Notes under the pieces: model-generated
What the model was told of the DNA's origin: nothing
The model's input: the letters and a program-made list of their open reading frames with translations, nothing else
Databases searched by the model: none
In this document: one piece after another, positions 23,678 to 35,323 of the stretch
Layout of the letters: every line of letters begins with the position of its first letter
Position numbering within the stretch: the stretch's first letter is position 1
Translations under genes and position numbers: made by a program
Source: Scytalidium lignicola
Taxonomy: Eukaryota; Ascomycota; Leotiomycetes
NCBI GenBank assembly: GCA_002812745.2
Contig: NCSJ02000268.1
Location: 1 to 59,606 of the forward strand
Reading direction: 5' to 3'
Length of the DNA: 59,606 nucleotides

Positions 23678-24341
23678 CTATTCAGGACCAGCTTCCAATC
23701 CAATTAGCACCCGCAAGCGTCTACACTTTGTATCGTCGTTTCCATCGGTGCGAGCTCCTAGAGCTTCCAGTATATCATCAAGGTCATCCTCTGACGTTAT
23801 AGTTAGCGATTTTCAAAATCCTCAACGGAGGGGGGATCTTACCTGTTAACGAGCTGATATCCCAAACGCGTCAAGGGAAATTGGGTATCCTCTCATTGGA
23901 TTGCACATTGTGTAATGGAGAAAGCTCTCCATATGACGATGAAATCATGCTATTTGAAGTGTATGCGATACAGTTGAAATTGCTATAATAGGAGAGGTCA
24001 GTTCGATTTATCAAGGTGTGCAGAAGGGCTTCCATGTACGAGGCACTCCATTTTGTCTCGAAGCTGTTGAGTTGACGTTCCGACTGACTGAAACGTTGGT
24101 CCAACTTATCGACCCGTTGACTCAGCTGATCGAATCCGCGATCCATTTGCTCTCTCAAATTATCTATTGCCTGTAGAATCCCAGTTCCTTTATCCATTGC
24201 TGGGATGTCACGCTGTTTAGGTATTTCCGCCGCAATTTCCGCTGCAAGGATGCTAGACAACCGTTGCACTAGATCGAAGTCCGGGAGGTCCTTTGGAGGA
24301 TGAGCCTGTGGAATAGAGGCTTTATCTATGATTGGTCGCAT
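23678..24341 (-). pseudogene. fungal coiled-coil protein gene with one in-frame stop
   Basis: The spliced model is 24341-24040, 23982-23843 and 23790-23678, 185 codons in one frame. The introns are canonical: the first contains a CTGAC branch site, and the second begins GTAAGA and ends TCAG. The product has a coiled coil (ILQAIDNLREQMDRGFDQL and QRVDKLDQRF), then SPLHNVQSNERIPNFP, and ends WDISSLTEDDLDDILEALG plus a short basic tail. This pattern fits a widespread fungal family of unknown function. The only defect is TGA at 23873-23871 between FP and RVWDISSL, probably CGA to TGA. An upstream exon is possible, because a CAG acceptor precedes ATG 24341. Without readthrough the last ~30 residues are lost. 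Confidence 0.65.
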
Positions 24342-25226
24342 TGATGGAACTGAAGTAAGATTATACACTTAATAATTTCAGTGGCTAGATGAAGGTAAGT
24401 CTGAAAATGTGGTGTATGGGATGTAAAATCAAAAAGTAACGCGGAAGGGGAGATAAAGACATAGGCTACCTTGGCTACCTTGCTGGCTAATAATTCGCTA
24501 CTAGGTCGCGGCAAAATGTGATGGGAATAGTGCCAAGGCGCTAGACAAGCGCTAACAATTTAGGCGCTGGAAGTGCCCTGTAATTATAGCGACCTTCAGC
24601 CTGTTAATGCACTGTAATACGCTGTGATTATAGGGCACTTTAGGGATGACACTCGCTGGAAAGCCTATAACGAATTATGTAATCACATGGTACGTACATA
24701 TTTAGTGTCTTGACAGATTCCCATTACATTTTGCTGCGTCCTCCGTAGGCATCATTAAATAAAAATAATGACGTTTAGTGCTATATAATACTATCAAATG
24801 CAAAGTGAATACCCTTATTTGGAGTGAACACATTGAGGACCAGCCGGTGGGGTGGAAATTGTCCATCAACCCCGTTTTGTTCAAATGGTGTATCTAGATA
24901 GATAGACCAAACTTTCCAAGGCTCCTAGACAAGGCTCAGAGCGCCTGAACAAGAGCGGCAAGCTTATTAACTGAATGCGAATTACAAGAGAGAAAAGGGT
25001 TAGTTGATAATCCTAATGCAAATAAATTAGTGTGTGATCGAGAGTTAATGAAATATGTTTCATTTAGATGTTTGAGCTTTAGAAACTTGAATATTAATAT
25101 GAGTATACATAATTAACTTGTATGATAAGATGGATATATCCACTTAAGAGCTAAGTTAATATAGTAGTATTACCGAAATATACAATTAGGCTGTTATATA
25201 ATCTGTGTACAAGTAGGCTCTTTATA
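24342..25226. other. intergenic DNA with a 21-bp inverted repeat
   Basis: No gene is supported. The main structure is the imperfect inverted repeat listed at 24571-24640. The rest is AT-rich and contains the 3' flank of the sugar transporter. Confidence 0.45.
24571..24640. repeat. imperfect inverted repeat, 21-bp arms
   Basis: The arms 24571-24591 and 24620-24640 pair at 18 of 21 positions around a 28-nt loop. The three mismatches are transitions. It could be a remnant of a short foldback element. Confidence 0.6.
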
Positions 25227-26898
25227 TTATACAGTTGACACATCGACATCCTCTACCATCTGATCCCCCTCTAGCTTTTTCTCCTCATTAACAAAAGGTA
25301 GAGAACTGAAAGGTAGCGTATTAGCTACTCTAACGGTGTCAAATATAGACTTTGATTGAATGAAGATCTCATCGATCTCTTCTAGGGTACGACCTTTTGT
25401 CTCGGGATAAAACAGATAAAACACAAGTGCGGAAAATCCGCTAATTACTGCATATACAATATAGTAACGCCATGCAATAGTTGCGAATCCCACAGGTGTG
25501 ACTTCTGCAATAACGAACCCGAAAAGCCAGTGAATTGCCGCTGCCATGGCAGTAACCTTGGATCGGGTGCGCAGAGGTGCAATCTCTGCAGCGTACATGA
25601 ATGGGAGCAAGAATAGACCAATGGGAAAGAAAAACAACGCCACAAAATAGAAGAATATTGAAGCATCTGAGGCGTGTTTATTCTTGAGATCAGAAGATAG
25701 GCCAGCTAGGCAGCTGTGAGCCACTGCCATTCCAACGGCGGAGACGATCAGTAATGGTCTACGACCCACTCTATCAACAAGGAAAACTGCAAGACCAGCA
25801 GCGAGAAGTTGCCACACCTGTAAGCAACCGGAGATAATTCGAGAGATGGTTCCGTTGTATCCCAAATTAGTTTGAAATATCGTTGTTGAATAGAAAGTGA
25901 CAATATTGACTCCAGTCATCTCAGCCAGGAAACACACTCCAAGTCCGAGCATTGTACGGTGCAGATATCGGCCATGGTTCATAGCAAAAGGGTTGCTAGA
26001 CCCGTCGCTCTGATCCTCATGTTCAATTGCTTCTCTGATAACAACAACTTCAGCTGCAACAAGTTCAGAGTCAGGAGTAGTATCACCAAGAACAGCTAAC
26101 ACTCTGGAGGCATCCTCAAATCGATCGCGCCTTAGAAGCCATCGCGGTGACTCTGGGAGGTGCATGATGAGGCCGATAACGACAAGGGCAAAAACCGCTT
26201 GGAATGCAATCGGGAACCGCCAATTCACTGCATTGTCTTTGACATAAAATAAGCCGAACTCGAGCCAAGTTGCAGAAACAATGCCTCCAAGCGCGAATAG
26301 CCCCTGTAACAGAACAAAAAAGCCACGGTCTTTTGCGTTCGAACACTCAGAGATCCACATGGGAACCGTGGCAGTGCATGCACCTAAGCCTAGGCCTATA
26401 CGAAGGGGTTAGACAGAACATCATAAAACACACATCGTAAAGGGGTAGGGGACCAATGTACCAGTGATGATTCTCCCAGCGATGAATTGACCTAGGCTGA
26501 AGGATGATGTCTGAATGACAACGCCAACTAAAGCCAATATGCCAGCTGAGAAGATGGTTCGAATACGTCCAAGTCGATCGCCAATGTATACACAAGCAAC
26601 GGCACCTAGAGTACAGCCCACTTCGTAGATAGCTACACTGGTACCTAGAGCTTAAATTAGCGTCAAGCGCCTTGGATCGACAACGGACATACTGACCTTG
26701 AATCGTGGCATTGTGAGCTTTGACTTTGCCCTTGGTATGCAGTGTGTCTGTCTCCGGGAAAACCTTCAAGAATGTCTCGAGAGTAAGCAGGCCATTAGCA
26801 ACTGCCTGGTCATACCCTTGCAAAGCAAATGCGGTTGCTCCCACAATGCCAATGACAGCGTTGAGAGATTTGCCGGATAGGCCGAGATAGGAAACCAT
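25227..26898 (-). CDS. MFS sugar transporter
   Basis: Three exons (26898-26697, 26644-26462, 26395-25227) give 517 residues. Family marks are FALQGYDQAVANG in the first segment, GDRLGRIRT, GRIITGLGLGACTATVPMW, LPESPRWLLRRDR, the segment-7 region CFLAEMTGVNIVTFYSTTIF, DRVGRRPLL, PFMYAAEIAPLRTRS and the C-terminal YPETKGRTLEEIDEIF. It is a plasma-membrane proton-coupled sugar or polyol importer of the fungal sugar porter family; the substrate is unknown. It is divergent from the Zn2Cys6 regulator across 429 bp that contain two CGG-N6-CCG sites, so co-regulation is likely. Both introns are short with GT-AG ends, and the frame is intact. Confidence 0.9.
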
Positions 26899-27013
26899 TG
26901 TGAATAATTGATCTTCGCTCAGCTATATACCGGCTGGTAATAACCTGGGGGAGTCTGGGGAAACATATCAGACCTTGGCTTTATATAGAAAAACTCAACA
27001 GTCGGGGTGGATA

Positions 27014-27025
27014 CGGCGCTCTCCG
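27014..27025. promoter_or_regulatory. CGG-N6-CCG site 1 (candidate Zn2Cys6 operator)
   Basis: The sequence is CGGCGCTCTCCG, two inverted CGG triplets with a 6-bp spacer. Spacing of this kind is used by dimeric Zn2Cys6 regulators such as yeast Ppr1 and Aspergillus UaY. Confidence 0.55.
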
Positions 27026-27093
27026 CAGCTTCAGCGCAATGTGGAGGCGAAAAGGGGTGAGAAAAGGCGGGGAGCACGTGAGGCAATTTGACG

Positions 27094-27105
27094 CGGCGTC
27101 CTCCG
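27094..27105. promoter_or_regulatory. CGG-N6-CCG site 2 (candidate Zn2Cys6 operator)
   Basis: The sequence is CGGCGTCCTCCG, the same triplets and spacing as site 1, differing from it only at two central spacer positions. The two sites are 80 bp apart. Confidence 0.55.
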
Positions 27106-27327
27106 CATCGCCGTGTGAAAACTGTGCTGGTAAGGACGAGAAACACACTCTCTGCTACAGTCGCACACTTCTACAAGCAGCCGTCATTCTTCTGGGGCTG
27201 TTGATGAAGTCTTGTGTTGAGACTTGGGAACACTACAGTCCCTGTGTGACTGCGCTGCAGCTCGCATTCACCCTTGACACTGCCCTGACAATCCAAGAAA
27301 TCCACGCTGCGTCCTACACAACATAAT

Positions 27328-29816
27328 ATGCCAAACCTCCCCAACGCGGAGCTCAGCGCTCCACCACGTCGCAATCGGAAAGTCTTTGCAGCCTGCCAAC
27401 GCTGTCGCTTCCGCAAAATACGCTGTGATGGAGCTCTCCCCTCCTGCACAAACTGTCAGAAGGCTGGCACGGCTTGCATGGACCCGCACCGCCAGAAGAC
27501 CGAGATTCCTCGAAGGTTCGTGCCATGCTGCGCCCAGAGGCGTTATTTATCACGTGAACTAACGCTTGAATTAGCTACATCTCTTCTCTAGAGTCGAAGA
27601 TCCATTTGCTTGAGGCCATAATTGCAAAACGTTGTCCTGACGTCGACCTCTCGAGCGACAATCTCCTACAGGACGTTGGGCCCCAGTCGTCCCAGTCCTT
27701 CACGGAAAATGCCACACCAAACCCGGATTACTATGGCTCTGAATCCATTGAAGTAAATGGAGAGAAGCAGCACCAAATTCAGACGTCCTTAGGCCAGGTT
27801 TCAGCAAGGTGGTTACTCTCTCTAAATTACTGACTTTTATAACCTCAGCGGCTACTGATGCTCCTTAGACCTGAACATGCTGACTGCGCTTCACCAGCGT
27901 TTTCGCGCAGCGTAGAATCATGTTCAGAGCCACTCACGCATGTAGTAGGTCTCGTTTCACTGAACGGATCTTCGGAACCAAAGTATCTAGGCCCATCAAG
28001 CGGGTTTTCTTTTGTAAAATTGCTTGTCAAATATCCGGGTTCCAGCCTGGAAACGGAACCGAAAGACAATGAGGGAACGGGGAGTATGAGACAATACATA
28101 TCATATAAACCATTGCCATTACCTCCGTTCCACGAAGCCATCATCCTGGTGGAAGCATTTTTTGATGCAACCCAATGGCAATACCCATTTCTTCACAAGC
28201 CATCATTCTTGTCGTCTCTCAAGCTAGTCTATTCAATCGAGGATAGAACACGCACTTCCAACTCAGACATAAGTACAGAGTTAGGTATTCTATATTTCCA
28301 AATTTTCATGGTCCTGGCTGTCGGCGCCTCTTCGATGTTGGGTAAGCTTGAGGTCGCAATCGAAGCGGGGAACTATTTTGCTTCCGCAATGCAGTACTCC
28401 GATATGGCGCTCTATAAAGTTTCTCTGAGAACGACCCAAAACCACTTACTTCTAGCCATGTATGCAATGTTCAATCCAGGATCGGATATTAATATTTGGT
28501 TTATCAACTATCTCTTAATGGCCAGTTGCATCGATCTCGGTTTCCACCGCGACATTAGTTCTAGACACAGAGATTCTCAGTTAGAAAGGGATGATTCACC
28601 TATCCTAGAAGATGAGATAAGGAAAAGAGTATTTTGGAGTTGCTATGCTTTGGATCGAAATATTGGAACCGCATTGGGACGCCCACTAGGAATCAGAGAC
28701 GAAGCATGCGATGTAGAGGTGAGTAGCGCATCATGATTCCATAAATATAAAGTCTATATGCTAAATATATATACATACTAGTTACCTATAGATATCGATG
28801 ATGAAGCTCTAGAAAGCGCAAATAGTTCCATTAGTTACCCAGGGCAATCGTCAATCTCAAGCGCAATCCACTTGTTTCAACTTGCCATAATCACGACTGA
28901 TATTAAATTGCATCTATACCGGGTGTGCCAGGATCTAAATCGAATACCATGGCCAAGAAATCTTGATACCTGGAGGGAGAGAATATTCAAAGCATTGAAT
29001 GACTGGAAGGCCAGTGTTCCAGGTCTGAACAGTAGCAAGACAGCCTTCCTAAATTATCTTTATATATCATATCATCGAACTATAATGCTCCTTTTCCGCC
29101 CGTCTCCACGGTTTCCCCGACTCTCAACGGACACTGCACGGATATGCAGCGCCTCTGCTATACAAGCAATTCAAATTTTCGAAAGTTTGCAGAGGTATGG
29201 TAGAATGCAATATACTGTTCTTACTGTTCATGATGCCTTCCTTAGCGGGCTCACAATGCTGTATAGTGCACAAGTATTGTGTGAGGCAGACGGAAAAGAC
29301 TTGTTGATACAACTACCAAATGACATTAAAAGGTGCTCCTCTGTCCTGTCTGTCATAGCAGACCAGGGTTGGCCACATGCGAAGCGCTCTCTGAACATTT
29401 TCAACATTGTCAGCAATGTTACTCTGACCTATCTACGGAATGCCACATCAAAGTTAATACCGAAGCAACCCATATCTATCAACCCCATGACTACATCTAC
29501 ACCATCAAATGGAACTACAAATAGTGATATAAATAATAATCACATAAAGGAAGCTCCTATTTCTACAAATTCCGGACAGCAACGTGATATGATTACTGAC
29601 CACCAGCTCCAACCGGAAAGTGACATGTTTACTGGCCAGCCTCTCTCAGTCATGTACCAGGAACAGTCCGTTATCATCCCTGAACTTAACGCAGGTATAT
29701 CCTACTATTGGCCCCTAATGGACAATGACGCACAGTATGCCGGTCTACCGGTAGACGTTACTGACTGGGCCAACTGGGATGCCTTGATCCCAGGGTTAGA
29801 ATACCCTCTGCATTAA
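27328..29816 (+). CDS. Zn2Cys6 transcription factor with fungal_trans domain
   Basis: Four exons (27328-27515, 27575-27797, 27849-28718, 28782-29816) give 771 residues. The zinc cluster has cysteines at residues 23, 26, 33, 40, 43 and 50 (CX2CX6CX6CX2CX6C) with KIRCDG between them. A short coiled-coil linker follows (SYISSLESKIHLLEAIIAKR). The middle region shows AFFDATQWQYPFLHKPSF and a regulatory domain with LGFHRD and KRVFWSCYALDRNIG, the usual fungal-specific factor middle homology. The tail is Asn/Gln/Ser-rich, as in activation domains. Intron 2 uses donor GTTTCA and a CTGAC branch site; intron 1 has a CTAAC branch site and a weaker GTTCGT donor. It probably regulates the divergent transporter and itself, and perhaps the aldolase gene downstream. 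The inducer is unknown. Confidence 0.88.
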
Positions 29817-29891
29817 ATCAGAGTCAACACATACACACTCAACGAAATAATGACCGGAACATCGAATACCCTCCCTCCTGGCACTTCTATA

Positions 29892-30747
29892 CTATAGTTT
29901 TCCCTTGTGCCATTTTAGGACTTCAGCAAAACTTGCGCCGTTTTTAATGTCTTGCGCACATTGGTTATCCGCGTCTACAATGCCTGGTATAATTTCCAGA
30001 CATTTTTCTGCCGCTTCTCGAGGAATACAGACAACACCGTTCAGATCACCAAACAGATAGTCTCCTGGTCTTATCCAGGCTTCTTGTCTGGTACTATTAA
30101 GTCGAACGGGAACACTGATCTGCGACGGGAAGCAAACTTCTGCCGCTGCACTCGTCCCTACTGCTCGTGCAAAGACCTGAATTGAGATGCGTCAACTGGA
30201 ATCGTTCTCCAATATGTTATATTCCACGTACCGGATAACCAATCTCTCGATGTTCTTGCAAGTCTCTAAATCTCCCATCTATAATTGTCCCCTTTGCTCC
30301 TAAATACTGCGCGCGCATAGACATTAGCCCGCCATAAACACCGTTTGGTTGGTCTGGCGGAGCAGATATAAAGAGGATTGCATCTTTAGGAATAGTATCG
30401 ATCTGTTGTGACCCAGCATGCTTTAGCATACATGTATTTATAATGTGTATATAGAGAACTTACAAAATGGTTAGCAGGTACTGGATCGTTGCGATGGTTT
30501 ATGGGCGCGAATTTCACAGTATAAGCTTCGCCAATGATCTTGGTATCTCCACTCTGCATGAGCGGCGAGTACATGATGATATTGCTAAGAAAGCCACCAT
30601 GGGGATAGCCAAGCTTGGAAAGGGCATCGGCAACCTGGTGGAACTTGTCAGTTTTATTTGAGACGCCAACTGTCTTCAATTTACTCCACTCACATCACAA
30701 GATGTATATGCACGAAGGCGTTCAATGATAGATTTGCCCACCGCCAT
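29892..30747 (-). CDS. RraA-like aldolase family protein (HMG/CHA aldolase type)
   Basis: Four exons (30747-30694, 30634-30464, 30402-30232, 30176-29892) give 226 residues, the normal family length; all introns are phase 0. It begins MAVGKSIIERLRAYTSCDVADALSK, typical of the family. The active-site loop GGLMSMRAQYLGAKG leads into IIDGRFRD, whose Arg and Asp correspond to the substrate- and metal-binding residues of 4-hydroxy-4-methyl-2-oxoglutarate / 4-carboxy-4-hydroxy-2-oxoadipate aldolases. FARAVGTSAAAEV and PGDYLFGDLNGVVCIPREA follow. Such enzymes split pyruvate from aromatic-catabolism intermediates; other RraA-like proteins decarboxylate oxaloacetate or have no known reaction. It converges on the Zn2Cys6 gene with a 75-bp gap. 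Confidence 0.87.
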
Positions 30748-31395
30748 CTCGCTCAGGAGTGTAATAACAACCAGCCAAAGACTTAAGATAAGAAAGATTG
30801 CAAGGTAGATTGTTGAGTGTACTCGTGAGATCTCAGATGATTCGAATTTTTATAGGATTTCGGTGCCAAATGGACATTGTACTCCGTAAACCAGCGGCCA
30901 TTTACGGCCCCACAAAGATATCTAAATATCTGATTATGTCCCGGAGGGCGCCGCGTATGGAGACATACTAGTCCTATCCTTTACTTTATTATTGATAATA
31001 TTTTTCAAACTCATCATATTTTAGTGCAAAGTGAGCCCATGTTGCCTTCCTCTCGTTACAACGTCTGGAAAAAGGAGAAAGCCGTCTGACTGATGGTGGC
31101 GATCAAAGGTGCGGCGAGCTCCGCGCTCTGAACTAACAGGGACGGTAACTTACTTGCGCAGGTACCAGCAATCGGCATACTGCTTTACTGTTAGGGCTAC
31201 ACGTAATACAGTGATTAAATGGTCGATTAGCAAGAGCTAAAGAATATCATATCCAATTAGCACCATGCGTACTTCTCCTCTTCACGAAGGGGTCATGCAT
31301 ATATTAGTTAGGACATATCGTCTAGCTCCGAGTGTGGAATGATTCTACTTTGGAAGGAAAAAAAGTGCGCGTGTTCAGTTCTGAGCATTAAAAAC
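30748..31395. other. intergenic DNA, nothing recognised
   Basis: Holds the promoter of the RraA-like gene. No gene or recognised repeat before the dispersed repeat copy B. Confidence 0.4.
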
Positions 31396-31612
31396 AGCTG
31401 ATTATTATATGCCAATCCTGACATGAAGAAAATCTGTTTCTATTCGGAAAGGTGAGCAGAACTGTTTTATCGGCGGGTTTAGGTAAGTCAAGGTGAGCAA
31501 GGGTGAGTCGAAAGTAAGAGCAATATAGATAGACTCACGTTGAAGGCAACCTGTTTCGGCTCCTGGATTACAACTGCCGCCAGCTAAAATTGGAAAAAGT
31601 CGGTCAAGGATT
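31396..31612 (+). repeat. dispersed repeat, copy B
   Basis: Matches 722-925 in the same orientation. The best-conserved part begins GCCAATCCTGACATGAAGAA; similarity then weakens through GGTGAG-rich sequence to the segment CCAGCTAAAATT. The differences include small indels, so the two copies are old. No coding capacity is visible. The ends are approximate. Confidence 0.65.
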
Positions 31613-31989
31613 CTTTAGAGCCAATTCTAGATCCTTGTCAGCCAGAGCCACACCTCCCAACTTTAGCGAACTTCACAAAGTCAACCTTATTGTATACGAA
31701 CACATCACGTCAATTAGTTAACCACCTATTTAGATCCTCTCTGCTACAAGAAATCGCACTCAAATGCGCACAATACTGCTCTATAATGGCCATTGACAGT
31801 TAATTCTGACAGATCCTCATTGAGTTTCTCCTGACAAGCCCGGAAGAATAGGTTGTCGGAACATTTGGCTAGAGAAGTCAAATTGGGATGCTGAGAGTTT
31901 CCCTTTCTTGCGACGGAAGGGGTTCGCGCCTAGCTTGAAGAACTCCATAGCTGCTTCGTCCTTGTCAGAATCCAAATAATATTCGAGAA

Positions 31990-34260
31990 CAGTAAATATA
32001 TTGTTCTAATACTAAAAGATTTATTTGTCATGCTTTACTACCATTTTGGCTATGCCCAGATCAGTAAACGCAGTTACGAAGGCCGCAACTTTATCTACCA
32101 AAGTCCATAATGACACCTCATGATTACGTCTAGCCTTGAGGAGAAGAATAACCTTCTGTTTGCTGTCCTCACGGCTAGCTGCTGTTAACGGAAGATAACA
32201 CCGACTGTCGCCGTCTTTTGCGTCTAAATTTGCTCCCTTATTAACAAGAGTTTTAGTCATTTTGTGGCTGCCATAGAGGAGAGCCCAATGAAGCGGTGTC
32301 TTTCTTCCCTTCGTTATCCTTGCAGTTCACTACCGCTCCTCTTTCTAGTAGTTGCTGTACCTTGATGACTCCTGTTTCTTTGTTGTCCCAAATCACAGCA
32401 TAATACAGCGGGCTGACCCTTCCGGAACCTTAATATCCGCGGAAGCTTCAAGCAGAAGTCCACTGAGACGAGGATTGTGTTCTCGCTCCGCCAGATACAG
32501 CGCTTTCTGGCCCTCGTTGTTTACGAGATTGATGCTGGCCCCTGCTTCTATGAGTGTTTTTACGCAGTCCTCACTTTCCCAAAACACTGATTACATAAGA
32601 GGCGTCCATCCTAAGTCTGTTGTATAGTTAATCTCGGCCTTGTGTAACACTAAGGCGCGCAGGGTTAGACCTGAGTCCGCCGCTGCGTGCATCGGAGACC
32701 AAGCCCTACGATTTCGAATATTCCGATAGGCGCGAGCCCCAAGAAAGCATTTGACAATCTCGGTTTTGCCTCTCCAGGACGCTAGATATAAGGGCGTTTT
32801 TTCGTCTTTGTCGACCGCATCTATTTTCGCGGAGAATTCAAGCAGTTTCTTGACTGTAGACGCTGAACTCTAAGAAGCAGCAAAATGCAGAGGCGACTGA
32901 CCATCTCCTGACTGAGTGTTCGCATCAATGCCAGTGGGGGGCCTTGAAAAGCTCGACCAAAATTTCCGTAGAGCCATTCTGGGCTGCGATGTGCAGAGCG
33001 GAAATGCCGTCAGGGCCTCTAGCTGCGACCTGTGCCGAATTTCGAATGAGGAAGCGAACAGTATCCAAATTACCTTTCCTTACTGCGTGGATCATCGGTG
33101 GATTTCTGAGGTAGCTTGGATGCTGCAGATCTGGTCCTTGCCCACAAAGTGTTTTAAAGAGCTTCAAATCCCAGTCTTCAGGTGCCATTGACTAGTGAAG
33201 GGGAGTGTTTCCGTCTTCGTCCGGAGTGTGTATAAGCTCGCTGTCCTTCTCCGCCAGTAGCCTCACGGCTTTCATTGACCAGGCACTAACGGCTAGGTAG
33301 AGAGGGGTCATGCCGCTGTAATTCAGCAGAGCCAGTTCTGGATTCCATTCCAGGAGCTTCTCGATAATATCCGGATGAGCAACGGACAGATGAAGGGCAG
33401 TGTCTTTCCTCAAAGTTCGTCCGTTCATATTTGCTCCGTGGCCCAGAAGTGCGTCGACTACCTTGGTTATGCCTCGAGATGCAGCAATAAGGAGGGTTAT
33501 CCACCGTTCTCTGTTGAGTAGATTCGGATCAGCTCCTTTGTAGAGTAGAATAGCGGCTGTATCTATATGTCCTCCTGAGACAGCTCGACCTAGAGGAGTG
33601 CTACCACTTGAGTCGGTGAAGTTGGGATCTACCCCTTTTTGAAGCAGTAAGTGCACAACCTCAGTGTAGCCGTTCGAGGCAGTTACTTCCAGCGGAGATT
33701 CGCCATCGACCGGAAGTCCGTCCTAGGTTGACTTTCGAGAAGGTGTCGGACAATCAACAGCTGTCCTGTCGAGGTTACTTGCATGGCTAAAGTCTGTTTA
33801 GCTGAAGCGCCAACGTCTAGCTTCGAATAAAGCACACGGAATATATTCAAATGCCCTGTAGCGGCAGCACGATCGATGGGCTTTCGTGTATTTTTGTATT
33901 CGGCCGATATGTCAGTGTCATTATCCAAGAGAAATGTGACAATAGCTGAGTAGCCGCAGGCAGCTTCAAGGTGCAAAGGGGTTTCATCGTCTTCGTTTCG
34001 AACGCTGATCGATTCCCGCTCCTTCAGCGCTCCGATAAGCTCGGTGACGATTTCTAGATTGCCAAGGAAGCAAGCAAAGTGCAACGGCGTTTGTTTTTGC
34101 TGGTCGGGTTTGATTAGGCTGGCGTTATGTTGCAGAAGTAGTTTCACAATGCCTAGGTCCTAGATAATTGCGTGATGAAGTATCGTCCTCTCATCGCCAT
34201 CGGCCAATGTCGCATCTGCTCCTTCATCGCAAAGTGCTTTCACGAACAGAGTTTGGTTGA
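31990..34260 (-). pseudogene. ankyrin-repeat protein pseudogene
   Basis: Read on the minus strand, this region encodes many ankyrin repeats, for example QTPLHFACFLGNLEIVTELI, DETPLHLEAACGYSAIVTFL, GSTPLGRAVSGGHIDTAAIL and ISALHIAAQNGSTEILVELF. The frame is broken by TAG 34162-34160, TAG 33194-33192, TAG 32872-32870 and TAA 32593-32591. Frameshifts lie near 33725, near 32940 (a G run on the plus strand), near 32410 and near 32290. Four stops fit a C-to-T or G-to-A change from Gln or Trp codons, though I can confirm the ancestral residue only loosely. No N-terminal effector domain was recognised. Ankyrin arrays in this group often belong to NLR-type or other interaction proteins, so this may be the remains of one. 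The limits are approximate. Confidence 0.8.
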
Positions 34261-35323
34261 GTTGAGTTGCGACATAAGAGACTCGTGGATTGTACTTACA
34301 GTCCAGCGTGAATGAAGCCGTCTAGGGGTGTAAGAGGAGTCCGCGACTAAATGGGGTGAGAAGGTGCCCTACACTGCCCCACACCAAGCAAGGCTCGGCA
34401 AACTACCTCTTTCCGGGGGAATGAGACATCGGCGCTGGATCTGGTCGTCGAGCTGGGGTCGCATTTCCCGAAAGAACCAGACACGGATGCGGATGGATAA
34501 GAACGGCTGAACGGGAAGGCGCAGGTGCTATCGTAAAGTCCTTCTTGTGACAGCAAATGCGGGAGAAATTGGGCGGGACGTGCGGATACCCACGTGGTCA
34601 TTCTAATATATTGTTCCTTCTCTACCACCTCCAAGCCTACTTTGGAGTATCCTAAGTAGTCTGATATTTCCATCATCTCTTTTATGCATGAGTTCGTGTT
34701 TTGAGTCAAAGAAAGCCGCCCATAATAGAGCCCCACCCACCTGATCCTCGGGAGCTTCCTCCGGAGTTCTCGTCACAGAAGCAGTTTTGATTTTGATTAG
34801 TGGTGAGAGAAAGTGGAGCGGGTCTTTGCCGCCCATTAATGATCACCCCATGTCAAGTCGTGCGCCCTCAGGGGTCAGGGGGTCGAATCCAGAGCGTTGC
34901 GGTGGCCGAAGCGGAAAGCATTCGTCCCCAATCACTCACTAGTCTCCAGACTCAAGAGAACGAGCACAGTTGTCGAAATCGTGGTTTTATTTCAACCAAC
35001 CACTCGGGACCGAGCAGAAGTACTGCTTTAAGAAGAATGGGGCAAAACAATACATACCAGCATGCTAATATTATATTTTAAGACAGTCGAAGCACTCGCT
35101 CAGCCCTGTTCTAATCTCAATTTCTCTTGAGCCCCTGCTAGTACTACCATAAGTACTTCCGTGCTTGCTGTGCCTCTCTTCATATGCAAGCCCCAATCTG
35201 GTCCAGAACGCCGACCACCATCGTGCCCATTGAAAACCCAAGGGTACCCCTTTCTTCCACTTCAACCTTACTCGTAGGTGCCTTTGTATTCTTTTCGTCC
35301 TCAGCGTTGTGTCAAAAGAAAAC
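34261..35323. other. intergenic DNA, nothing firmly recognised
   Basis: Short frames occur on both strands without family resemblance. GGGTCGAATCC near 34879 resembles a tRNA T-loop, but no cloverleaf could be built around it. Confidence 0.4.

Larger units (their letters stand above)
26899..27327. promoter_or_regulatory. shared divergent promoter, transporter / Zn2Cys6 regulator
   Basis: The 429-bp gap between two outward-facing start codons holds both promoters. It is more GC-rich in the middle than its surroundings. It contains two near-identical CGG-N6-CCG palindromes (27014-27025 and 27094-27105) and a CACGTG E-box (27076-27081). Confidence 0.7.

Noticed and set aside
34347..34836. Minus-strand frames upstream of the ankyrin pseudogene
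   Set aside because: No ankyrin or other recognisable pattern; composition looks random.
34850..34910. Possible tRNA gene (GGGTCGAATCC T-loop-like)
   Set aside because: The T-loop lacks the usual TTC, and no A box, anticodon arm or acceptor stem could be paired.
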